This document shows positions 1 to 7,054 of a DNA stretch of 9,126 nt, one piece after another. The stretch is from NCBI GenBank assembly GCA_002401655.1, contig NVTT01000025.1:15307-24432 (forward strand). The letters run 5' to 3'. A model generated the notes under the pieces. That model was not told the DNA's origin. It worked only from the letters and a program-made list of their open reading frames with translations, and searched no databases. The translations under genes were made by a program, and so were the position numbers. The stretch's first letter is position 1. Each line of letters begins with the position of its first letter. The DNA is from Gammaproteobacteria bacterium. Lineage in GTDB: Bacteria; Pseudomonadota; Gammaproteobacteria; Enterobacterales; Kangiellaceae.

Positions 1-2147
1 TTATCGCAATATTCATTCTCTTTTTTTCCAGAATCTAAACCATCATTCAATAGTGTATAATTTTTTAAGCCCATAACTCGCATTACTTTAGTCATGTCAT
101 CCAACTCTAAAGAAAACCAAGGCGACCGTAAACAAGCTAGCCAAGATATTTGATCGTAGTTATCAGTCAAAGCAAGCGCCAAACTAACGACATCCTGCAC
201 CGCCATTTTTGAAGACAAAGGTTCTATATCAATAGCTTGATAAGGAATACCATTTTGATTTAAAAGAAATATTATTTCTTTTAAATGATTGCGGCTTCTA
301 GCAAGAATGGCTAATGTTTTTAAAGATCTTCCACTTTGGTAGTTTTCATTCTCTAACAAATGCTCTTGAATAACTCTCAATATTTCATTGGCTTGATCTT
401 GATTGTCTTCCGCATCTACAGTTAAGTAGCTTTTAACAAAACTCATTGGTGACGCTTTTTGAAAAGCTGTTGAAGTAGCGTAACTGACCGCAGATAAGGT
501 TAAATCATTAACCGCTGGCATGATCGATTGAAATTGTCTATTCACCCAATCAATAATATTTTCATTGGAGCGAAAATTAACTTTTAACTGTTTATACACC
601 GGATGAACTTGCCCAATACCAAACTCAGCAATATGCATAAACAAACTCACATTCGCATCTCTAAACCGATAAATTGATTGCATTGGATCGCCAACTAAAA
701 ATAGCGTTTTATTACTTGAATAATCCCAACCCGAAGTTAACAACTTCAACAAATCGATTTGCGGTGATGAGGTATCCTGAAACTCATCCACTAAAATATG
801 CTCAATCCGGTAATCCATCGCTAAAGCAATATCGGTTGGGTTATCTTCTGTCCCTAATGCATTCAATGAAGCAATACTGAGTTCACTGAAATCTAAAACA
901 TTATGTTCCTTAAATACCAATTTTAAATGAGCAACCGCTAATGGAAGGAGCGCGAGGAGCGACTCCAACACTTCACTATCGAAACCATTGCTAACATCGG
1001 GTAGATACCGCGATTCATTTAAAATGTATTCTAAATTAGTACACTTTGAGCAATCCTTGAGAATGTTTTTCATCATCTCTTTATTGATTTTGAATTCATT
1101 CTCTTGATCGTCATTTATTGCATCAGCAGGTGGCGGAAACCCATTTGTTTTTGTGGCTGATTTATAGAAACTGGGTTTAGTTTTAGTAGCCGTCAGCAAC
1201 AACTCTGCAATCGCTTTCCACAGAGTCAAATCATTAGAGCTTGGCAGTGATATTGATTCAACAACATCTAAACTCTGAAGGTTTTTAATATTCTTTTTTT
1301 CTTGAAGCTGGCTAGATGCTTGATTTAATAAAGGTGGCAATTCCGAAATAATATTTAAGGGGATCGCTGAGTAAATCTCTAGTAGCTTTTCTTCTACAAT
1401 TCTCTCTAACGAATTCTTAATCGTTTTAGTCGAAAACACATCTTCTATATCAGAGTTCGAAATTCTTGGTAGCCACTGCAAACGTTTAGCTAATAATTGT
1501 GAAACTAAATCAACCAGTTGTTTTAAATTATTATCCTTATGTTTTAGTAATACTTTAATATGAGAGGAAATATGTCCTAACTTGCCATCGCCATCGCCAT
1601 CGCCATCTTCAATATGTTCTAACATTGCTTGAGATGCTTGCTTAAAATAAATGTCAGCATTTTCTGCAATTGAGGGCAACATACCTGTTTGTGATAATAA
1701 CGGTAAAGCACCGGTTAAATTTGCTGATAGTGAATCAATAGTGAGGAGTTTTAAACGATTGGGATTGGCAATCAAATTCCACTGTTTTTCTTTATCGCGC
1801 TCTAGGACTTTTTTTGCCAAACTCCAGCGTGCTAATTCATGCGGTGTTCGAGGTGACTCACTGGTGTTATCAGCGAAGATTAATGCAGAAATAACCCGTT
1901 CTTTCATTTCGGAGGCGGCTTTTCTTGTGAATGTAATCGCTAAAATATTCTCCGGCCGACTAACCACAGATAACAACGCCAATATCCGTTGGGTTAATAA
2001 TTCGGTTTTACCCGAACCTGCAGGCGCCTGAACAATATATGATTCGGACACACTTAATAATTCATCTCTAACATCTTGATCAATGACATTTGCATGCTCT
2101 ATATTTATTTGCTTTAGATTTGAGCCGTTCCTGTTTAATTTGTTCAT
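1..2147 (-). CDS. AddA-like UvrD-family helicase (partial, C-terminus beyond left edge)
   Basis: A minus-strand frame stays open for 715 codons from the ATG at 2147-2145 to the left edge; I checked it triplet by triplet and found no stop. It is the N-terminal part of a superfamily 1A (UvrD/RecB/AddA) DNA helicase, the motor subunit that loads on broken DNA ends. Visible motifs: Walker A APAGSGKT at residues 41-48 with Lys47 for ATP; motif Ia ITFTRKAASEM at 71-81; Walker B/motif II DEFQD at 454-458; motif III with GDPMQSIYRFR at 486-496; motif IV NFRSN with Arg526. AddA proteins are usually well over 1,000 residues, so motifs V-VI and any C-terminal RecB-type nuclease domain lie outside the window. 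The start overlaps the stop of the AddB-like gene by 4 bases (ATGA), which indicates translational coupling. The pairing favours AddA over stand-alone UvrD, Rep or PcrA. An Asp-Gly repeat sits at residues 181-188. Confidence 0.9.
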   Translation of the reverse strand, partial: MNKLNRNGSNLKQINIEHANVIDQDVRDELLSVSESYIVQAPAGSGKTELLTQRILALLSVVSRPENILAITFTRKAASEMKERVISALIFADNTSESPRTPHELARWSLAKKVLERDKEKQWNLIANPNRLKLLTIDSLSANLTGALPLLSQTGMLPSIAENADIYFKQASQAMLEHIEDGDGDGDGKLGHISSHIKVLLKHKDNNLKQLVDLVSQLLAKRLQWLPRISNSDIEDVFSTKTIKNSLERIVEEKLLEIYSAIPLNIISELPPLLNQASSQLQEKKNIKNLQSLDVVESISLPSSNDLTLWKAIAELLLTATKTKPSFYKSATKTNGFPPPADAINDDQENEFKINKEMMKNILKDCSKCTNLEYILNESRYLPDVSNGFDSEVLESLLALLPLAVAHLKLVFKEHNVLDFSELSIASLNALGTEDNPTDIALAMDYRIEHILVDEFQDTSSPQIDLLKLLTSGWDYSSNKTLFLVGDPMQSIYRFRDANVSLFMHIAEFGIGQVHPVYKQLKVNFRSNENIIDWVNRQFQSIMPAVNDLTLSAVSYATSTAFQKASPMSFVKSYLTVDAEDNQDQANEILRVIQEHLLENENYQSGRSLKTLAILARSRNHLKEIIFLLNQNGIPYQAIDIEPLSSKMAVQDVVSLALALTDNYDQISWLACLRSPWFSLELDDMTKVMRVMGLKNYTLLNDGLDSGKKENEYCD
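1584..1607 (-). repeat. Four perfect copies of a 6-bp tandem repeat (Asp-Gly array) in the AddA-like gene
   Basis: GCCATC occurs four times in a row on the plus strand. On the coding strand it reads GATGGC and encodes (Asp-Gly)4, residues 181-188 of the helicase, between Glu180 and a lysine. The unit is two codons long, so slippage would change loop length without breaking the frame. It lies between the Walker A and Walker B motifs, in a region where UvrD/AddA proteins vary, so it is probably a surface loop. Confidence 0.85.
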
Positions 2148-5071
2148 TGATTCGACTCCGAAGAAAAAACAATCGAGTCATCTATTTGCAAATTAATTGG
2201 TGAGGGTTGACGTTCATCGATTCGACAAATTGAACGATATTCGCAATAGGTGCAACTTTGATTGACATCTTTAGGAGAAACGGGAGTAAATCCTTCTGAA
2301 ATGCCATAGGCAATTCGATCTAAGGTCTTTTGCCATTGGAGCTTCAATTCTTCTCGGTCAAACTTACCTCCAACATTAACCGATTTTTCTTTTAACTTAG
2401 ATTGTTTGAATTCAACTTCATTATTAGTATTTAAACTACGCTCAAATTTTACTATGTCTTCGAATTCTGACTCTTTGTATTCTGACTCCTGTTTACTAAT
2501 CGAGTTAACTTCAAAATTTAATCCAACTTGTGCTACTTCACCCTTTTTAACTCGAGCGTAATCAATAGCAGATATCTCATCATTTTCAAATGCCAACATA
2601 TACGCCGGCATCTGAGCTTCGGTAGGTCTTACGCTAAACCAATCATTGACAGCTACTTTGCCTGTTTTGTAATCAATAATTTCAAGCTTCCCACTCCCCG
2701 TCAAATCAACCCGATCGAGTCTAAAAGTAAAATTAATTCCCTGCAGTTTTAGAGCGACCTCTTTTTCTAGAGACTTAACTAAGAAATCATTCCTATCTTT
2801 CTCAATTAACATCCACTCATAAATGAGCAAACTCAACTTTTCTTTTTCAAGTAAAATGATTGCTTCATTAGCACTCAACAGCAAAATACTTTTTATCTCA
2901 TTCAACTTACTTTGTAATTTCTCATCTATAACTTTTATCAGTTCAGTATCATCAAGCGCTAACAAATTTTGTTTGGTTTTAAGTTGCTCCCAAATCAATT
3001 GCATAGTGTCATGCAACCAAACACCTCTTTGCCTTGCATCAATTCCCGACTCAACGCTTTCAAAGCTAGTGACCTTTAAATAATGCGCTAAAAAACCACT
3101 AAAAGGACATGATGCATATCGACTTAAAAAACTGGTTCCACCATGTAATCGCCCTTTTTCTACAGTAAAATTTGAGTTTGAGATCCATTCGTAATTTGTA
3201 ATAGAACTTGCGTATTTTGAGTTATCCAACTGCTTAGAAAAATCATTGTCGAGGCATTTATCATCCAAACTTAAATCAGAAAAGAAAATCGAAACCGTTT
3301 GTTTAGCATCGCTATTTTCGTCACTGGATGTTACCAACAAGTCATCAGAAGAATTAATTAAGATATCCGATAGGCTTTTTGTATACTCATACTCTCTTTC
3401 AGGACTGCCACCCGGCATTTTTAATTCTCTTTGAAGCGCGGAAGGCAAAAATGGATTTGGTTTGTTATTAACAGGCCAATTAACCGAGTTAAAGCCTACT
3501 AATATCAAATGATCAAATTGAAGTCCCGTCGCTTCTAAAACGCCAAGCACATGAACTCGACTTCTATCGCTCGGCAATTGAAAAGACTTTTTGGTTGCAA
3601 GCTGATTGAGGTATTGTAATGCAGTCTTTTCGTTTACTGTATTGAAGAGATTATTAATCTCAGTTGTTTCATTAATGAGTTCTACGTATAGGTTACAAAT
3701 TTTGTTCTCGGTGTCATTGATAGAAACTTCATCTAATCTAGTTCCCCACTGCCACAATTTCAACGTTTCCTTCCAATTTTTTTGATAATTTTTAATTGAA
3801 TCGTTCTTGGATGGTTTATTGCCCAGACTTTCTATACGTTCTCTTAATATAGAAAGCGATAACGTCTTATGTTCAGTCACTTTATTTTCAGACTGATCAG
3901 ATTCAAGTTCTAGACATTTTTGTTGTCCACACTCAAACTTTTCGATTTCAGAAAGTATATATTTTACCTTATATTCTTTCCTTCCTTTTAAACAAAGTTT
4001 GTGCAAAAAATATTTTGTAACTGAGTTTTGTTTATTCCAGGGGAAATAGTGAGTGTTTTTTATAAAATGTAATTCTTCAAGAGTGACTCTACCTTTCCGA
4101 AAGTTGAGCAACAAACTACCCGCTTTGACAATCGACTGATCAGCAATTGAAAATCCTGCCGACACATTATATAAAGGCTTTCCTAACTTTACCCAAGGCT
4201 TATTTTCTTCTGGCTGAAAAGCTTGACTAAATGCAGCGTAAACGTCGGTTAGATTATCGCTCAGTTGATTGACAACAACCGCTACATTCCCCTCTCCCTC
4301 AGCCTCAACTATCTGTTTCGCTGTTCGGGCAGCATAATTGATTTCATCATCAAAACTATTGAACTCAATAACATTTGATTTTTGGACAGTCTTTTTATAA
4401 TTATAATATTCTATCTCAACATCTAACTCTTGCAACCTACTAAAAAACTTTTTCTCCAAAGGGGTAAATTGGTTAAATCCGACTAATAACATTTTTTTCG
4501 GTAAGCTTTTGTTAGATAAAACATTGTCTGAGTTTTTTCTATAAAGCAACTCTAAACGGTTAGAAATGTACTTCAACTTTTCAAAAGAGCAAATGACACT
4601 TTTAGACTCTGCAATTTTTTCGTATTGCTCGATCCATTTTATAAAACAACTAACTTCTAATTTCATTTGACTATCAAATATTTCAAGACTTAAGTTCTCA
4701 TCTTTAATATCGTTTAAAGGCAAATCCCAAGCAATCAAATTTTGAAAGGCTTCAACTACTTTATTTGCCACACCCGATTCATTGGTTAGGTTCCAATCAG
4801 GCTCTTTTGCAATTAAATCTTCTATCCATGATTTCAAAAGCTGTTTAGATATCGGCTTAGGTAAATCCTTCAAAAATGATAGTTCTATCCAAAGCTCATT
4901 TTGCCACTGAGTAAAAGACAATATTTTGTGAGCTGTAATAACTTTCCCAACTTTCGTTTTCGCTATTTGTCCATTGTATAACGCTTGTTGGGTGCGAGCG
5001 TTGGGCGTTAGGATCAAACTTTCATCGCTAATTAGCGATTTTATTTTCGAAAAATCAAGAGAAATAGTCAT
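2144..5071 (-). CDS. AddB-like PD-(D/E)XK nuclease, 'probable DNA repair protein' family
   Basis: 975 residues, about the length of the gammaproteobacterial AddB-like family (TIGR03623-type). The C-terminal nuclease domain shows His687 in GVWLHD, Asp786/Asp789 in RLDRVD, the core EIIDYKTG with Asp800 and Lys802, and the RecB-family QxxxY motif at Gln820-Tyr824. Cys655 (RYASCPF) plus Cys940, Cys943 and Cys949 (CxxCx5C near the C-terminus) match the spacing of the AddB 4Fe-4S cluster that brackets the nuclease fold. The N-terminal half looks like a degenerate helicase: TPNART at 22-27 stands where a P-loop would be, with no GKT. The VLEATGLQFD segment (about 505-520) and MPGGSPERE (about 550-560) are family-typical. 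Inferred role: nuclease partner of the adjacent AddA-like helicase in cytoplasmic double-strand-break resection. The gene overlaps the phosphatase upstream and the helicase downstream by 4 bases each. Its own Shine-Dalgarno sequence is poor, so coupling probably matters. A Glu/Lys/Ser-rich stretch at about 855-905 separates the QxxxY motif from the cysteines. Confidence 0.92.
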   Translation of the reverse strand: MTISLDFSKIKSLISDESLILTPNARTQQALYNGQIAKTKVGKVITAHKILSFTQWQNELWIELSFLKDLPKPISKQLLKSWIEDLIAKEPDWNLTNESGVANKVVEAFQNLIAWDLPLNDIKDENLSLEIFDSQMKLEVSCFIKWIEQYEKIAESKSVICSFEKLKYISNRLELLYRKNSDNVLSNKSLPKKMLLVGFNQFTPLEKKFFSRLQELDVEIEYYNYKKTVQKSNVIEFNSFDDEINYAARTAKQIVEAEGEGNVAVVVNQLSDNLTDVYAAFSQAFQPEENKPWVKLGKPLYNVSAGFSIADQSIVKAGSLLLNFRKGRVTLEELHFIKNTHYFPWNKQNSVTKYFLHKLCLKGRKEYKVKYILSEIEKFECGQQKCLELESDQSENKVTEHKTLSLSILRERIESLGNKPSKNDSIKNYQKNWKETLKLWQWGTRLDEVSINDTENKICNLYVELINETTEINNLFNTVNEKTALQYLNQLATKKSFQLPSDRSRVHVLGVLEATGLQFDHLILVGFNSVNWPVNNKPNPFLPSALQRELKMPGGSPEREYEYTKSLSDILINSSDDLLVTSSDENSDAKQTVSIFFSDLSLDDKCLDNDFSKQLDNSKYASSITNYEWISNSNFTVEKGRLHGGTSFLSRYASCPFSGFLAHYLKVTSFESVESGIDARQRGVWLHDTMQLIWEQLKTKQNLLALDDTELIKVIDEKLQSKLNEIKSILLLSANEAIILLEKEKLSLLIYEWMLIEKDRNDFLVKSLEKEVALKLQGINFTFRLDRVDLTGSGKLEIIDYKTGKVAVNDWFSVRPTEAQMPAYMLAFENDEISAIDYARVKKGEVAQVGLNFEVNSISKQESEYKESEFEDIVKFERSLNTNNEVEFKQSKLKEKSVNVGGKFDREELKLQWQKTLDRIAYGISEGFTPVSPKDVNQSCTYCEYRSICRIDERQPSPINLQIDDSIVFSSESNQ
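2156..2159 (-). promoter_or_regulatory. Ribosome binding site for the AddA-like helicase, inside the end of the upstream gene
   Basis: GGAG on the minus strand, 8 bases before the ATG at 2147. It lies within the last codons of the AddB-like gene, so the helicase can be initiated independently as well as by coupling through the ATGA overlap. It supports the start chosen at 2147. Confidence 0.6.
2464..2488 (-). repeat. Two-copy 15-bp-period duplication in the AddB-like gene
   Basis: ATTCTGACTC occurs at 2464-2473 and again at 2479-2488, exactly 15 bases apart. On the coding strand it produces the paired pentads ESEYK and ESEFE (residues 862-871) within the charged linker between the nuclease QxxxY motif and the C-terminal cysteines. 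It has the look of a recent in-frame duplication in a tolerant linker. Confidence 0.7.
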
Positions 5072-5577
5072 GATGTCTTATTCTGAAGTGGCATATTTTT
5101 ATCGCTCAAAAGCTCTAAAACTAACCCTTTACTCGCATCCTCAATTAGGTCAATTACATTATCAAATCCATTGTTACCCCCGTAATAGGGATCAGGAACT
5201 TCTTTAACCTTTGATTGGTTTGAAAAACTCAAAAACAGGTGAATATTATTGACAGAATATTCATGCTTTAGTGCCAACTCGTGTAAAGAGTCCAAATTAG
5301 AATAATCCATTGCGAGAATGTAATCAAAATGACTAAAATCTTGTGGTAATATCTTCCTAGAGCGAATAGCAGATAAATCATAGCCCCTATTGCTTGCGGT
5401 AGATACGGAGCGTGGATCTGAACCTTCGCCTTGGTGATATCCATAAGTACCGCAAGAATCTATTTCTAAATCAAGTTCTGAATACTCAGAACTTATTTTG
5501 CGAAAAACGCCTTCTGCAGTTGGAGAGCGGCAGATATTTCCTAAGCATACAAATAGTATCTTTTTTCGAATGCCCAT
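5068..5577 (-). CDS. Low-molecular-weight protein tyrosine phosphatase
   Basis: 169 residues, normal for the LMW-PTP family. This cytoplasmic enzyme hydrolyses phosphotyrosine through a cysteinyl-phosphate intermediate. The N-terminal P-loop VCLGNICRSP carries the CX5R signature with nucleophile Cys11 and Arg17. The general-acid motif DPYY starts at Asp129 in EVPDPYYGG. Between them the family segments are intact: SCGTYGYHQGEGSDPRS and FDYILAMDYSNL. The DPYY loop and complete CX5R favour a phosphatase over an ArsC-type arsenate reductase of the same fold. The start codon directly follows the bioA stop with no gap and has a strong ribosome site inside bioA. The stop overlaps the AddB-like start by 4 bases. 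There is no kinase or exopolysaccharide gene nearby to suggest a Wzb-like role, so the substrate is unknown. The position suggests shared expression with DNA repair, but that function is only inference. Confidence 0.95.
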   Translation of the reverse strand: MGIRKKILFVCLGNICRSPTAEGVFRKISSEYSELDLEIDSCGTYGYHQGEGSDPRSVSTASNRGYDLSAIRSRKILPQDFSHFDYILAMDYSNLDSLHELALKHEYSVNNIHLFLSFSNQSKVKEVPDPYYGGNNGFDNVIDLIEDASKGLVLELLSDKNMPLQNKTS

Positions 5578-6924
5578 TTAAAAACTCTCCTTAGAAACTT
5601 GAACCATCGCAGTGGTCAATTGGGTTAATTCACTCGGCTTTATTATATAAGGTGGCATAATATAAATGAGTTTTCCAAAAGGTCTTAACCAAACGCCTAG
5701 TTCAATAAATCTTATTTGCACTCGTTCCATATCTACAGGCTCTTTTAACTCTATAACTCCAATTGCTCCTTTTACCCTTACATCAACGACATTCTCAAAA
5801 TTCTTACATTGCCTTAATTCTTCAATTAATTGCTTTTCGATATCAGCAATTTTACTTTTCCAATCTGAATTTAATAATAAATTTAAACTGGCAATGGCAA
5901 CAGAGCAAGCTAGTGGGTTTGCCATAAAAGTTGGACCATGCATTAGATTACCACCTTGATAAGCACTAATCGTGTCAGCGACTTTACGAGACGTTAATGT
6001 TGCTGCTAGTGACATATATCCACCGGTTAAGGCTTTACCTAAACAAAGTATATCAGGGACTACCTTTGCTTCTTCATAGGCAAAAAAACTACCTGTTCTT
6101 GCAAAACCTGTAGCAATTTCATCAAAAATTAAAAGCACATTAAATTCATCGCAAAGTTTTCTTATTTGTCGAAGGTACTCAGAACAGTAAAAACGCATAC
6201 CTCCGGCTCCTTGTACTAGAGGTTCAATGATAACGGCCGCTATTTCATTATGGTTTACGTTTAAAATAGCCTTAAATTCATTAATGTACTCCGATTTCCA
6301 ATCATCATCACTCAAACAAGTAGGGGCAGAAACAAAAAAATGTTGTGGTAATACACCCGCAAACATAGAATGCATGCCATTTTCAGGATCGGAGACTGAC
6401 ATAGCGCCAAACGTATCACCGTGATAAGCATTTTTAAAGCTTAAAAACTTGCTCTTTTGTTTGTCTCCCTTTGATGGCCCACTTTTTGATTGCTCGTTTT
6501 TTGAATACCCCTTCTTTGAATACCCTATTTTTGAATACCAATACTGAATAGCCATTTTTAGCGCCACTTCAACAGACACGGAACCGGAATCCGCAAGAAA
6601 TACGCACTGTAGATTTGAATCAGTTATTTCAATCAATTTCTCGCATAATTCAATCGCCGGTTGATGGGTTAAACCGCCAAACATCACATGTGACATTTTA
6701 TCTAGTTGCGATTTTACTGCCTGGTTGAGTACTGGATGGTTATAGCCGTGGATAGCCGACCACCAGGATGCCATTCCATCAATGACTCGCTCACCGCTAG
6801 ACAAGTTAAGATAGACTCCATCAGCTGACTCTACAGCAAAAACTGGCGTAGGGTTTAGTAGGTTGGTATAGGGATGCCATATATGTTGTGAGTCAAAGAC
6901 TAATTGCGCTGCTGAAATAGGCAT
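5578..6924 (-). CDS. bioA: Adenosylmethionine-8-amino-7-oxononanoate aminotransferase (DAPA synthase)
   Basis: BioA transfers the amino group of S-adenosylmethionine to 7-keto-8-aminopelargonate to give diaminopelargonate in biotin synthesis, using PLP. From the ATG at 6924 it has 448 residues. Landmarks of the enterobacterial enzyme are present in order: HIWHPYT (Tyr19), SWWSAIHGYNHP (Trp54, Trp55), HVMFGGLTHQPAIEL, FLADSGSVSVEVA, YHGDTFGAMS, FDEIATGF (Asp268, binds the PLP ring nitrogen), CLGKALTGG (Lys297, Schiff base), MHGPTFMANPLAC and GVWLRPFGKLIYIMPPYI. It is about 20 residues longer than the E. coli protein because of a repetitive loop at 130-159, encoded by a 15-bp tandem array. An in-frame TTG at 6942 would add six residues. 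I prefer the ATG because it matches the family N-terminus, although neither start has a good ribosome site. It is the first gene of the operon. No other bio gene is in the window. Confidence 0.96.
   Translation of the reverse strand: MPISAAQLVFDSQHIWHPYTNLLNPTPVFAVESADGVYLNLSSGERVIDGMASWWSAIHGYNHPVLNQAVKSQLDKMSHVMFGGLTHQPAIELCEKLIEITDSNLQCVFLADSGSVSVEVALKMAIQYWYSKIGYSKKGYSKNEQSKSGPSKGDKQKSKFLSFKNAYHGDTFGAMSVSDPENGMHSMFAGVLPQHFFVSAPTCLSDDDWKSEYINEFKAILNVNHNEIAAVIIEPLVQGAGGMRFYCSEYLRQIRKLCDEFNVLLIFDEIATGFARTGSFFAYEEAKVVPDILCLGKALTGGYMSLAATLTSRKVADTISAYQGGNLMHGPTFMANPLACSVAIASLNLLLNSDWKSKIADIEKQLIEELRQCKNFENVVDVRVKGAIGVIELKEPVDMERVQIRFIELGVWLRPFGKLIYIMPPYIIKPSELTQLTTAMVQVSKESF
5587..5592 (-). 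promoter_or_regulatory. Strong ribosome binding site for the tyrosine phosphatase, inside bioA
   Basis: AAGGAG on the minus strand, 9 bases before the phosphatase ATG at 5577, embedded in the last codons of bioA. It is the best Shine-Dalgarno sequence of the operon and fixes this start. The phosphatase is therefore probably translated at least as well as bioA itself, whose own start has no clear ribosome site. Confidence 0.75.
6465..6539 (-). repeat. Five-unit 15-bp tandem array inside bioA
   Basis: Five consecutive 15-base units run through the gene at a strict period. The three units at 6495-6539 share the exact 10-mer GGTATTCAAA on the coding strand. The two at 6465-6494 are degenerate but keep TCAAA in register. 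They encode pentads YSKIG, YSKKG, YSKNE, QSKSG and PSKGD, followed by a KQKSK remnant, before the family sequence resumes at FLSF. In E. coli BioA about 8 residues join the flanking Trp and Phe; here there are 30. The array is strongly basic and Ser/Gly-rich, as expected of a flexible surface loop, and the catalytic residues on both sides are intact. Confidence 0.88.
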
Positions 6925-7054
6925 AGGTAAGTTAATTAACAAAAGGTTTAGTCATATTAAATAGCATAACAGTTTCAACACTTAAATAGTTACTATCAAT
7001 AACAAGTTTGAAGTAAACTAGAGCCTTTAATAAGAGCCAAATGGATAATATCTT
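6925..7054. promoter_or_regulatory. Divergent intergenic region carrying the bioA-operon and amidohydrolase promoters
   Basis: A 130-base AT-rich gap between divergently transcribed genes must contain the bioA-operon promoter and probably that of the amidohydrolase. I could not assign -10/-35 pairs with confidence. On the minus strand TTGAAA (6973-6978) is a fair -35 without a well-spaced -10. On the plus strand TTGAAG (7008-7013) is followed after 17 bases by the weak TAAGAG (7031-7036). Small perfect palindromes occur: GTTAATTAAC (6931-6940), ATAGTTACTAT (6986-6996), and AGTTT/AAACT arms at 7005-7019. No BirA-type operator is recognisable. Tiny frames precede both genes: MDNIL (7041-7058, plus) and MTKPFVN (6955-6932, minus). 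Confidence 0.45.

Noticed and set aside
1651..2031. Plus-strand open frame of 126 codons
   Set aside because: It lies antisense to the helicase Walker A/Ia region, which has clear motifs; the plus-strand translation has no recognisable domain and no convincing ribosome site.
5068..5577. Arsenate reductase (ArsC, thioredoxin-coupled) instead of phosphatase
   Set aside because: The DPYY general-acid loop and LMW-PTP segments are present and there is no ars context.
5666..5959. Plus-strand open frame of 97 codons within bioA
   Set aside because: It is antisense to the conserved C-terminal part of BioA; its residues mirror the opposite strand.
6465..6539. CRISPR-like or mobile repeat
   Set aside because: The 15-bp units are directly contiguous without spacers, in frame and within a coding gene; they are a protein-coding tandem repeat.
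6925..6950. Possible BirA operator (TTAACAA and GGTTTA elements near the bioA start)
   Set aside because: The half-sites are imperfect and no partner half lies at the required 14-16 base spacing.
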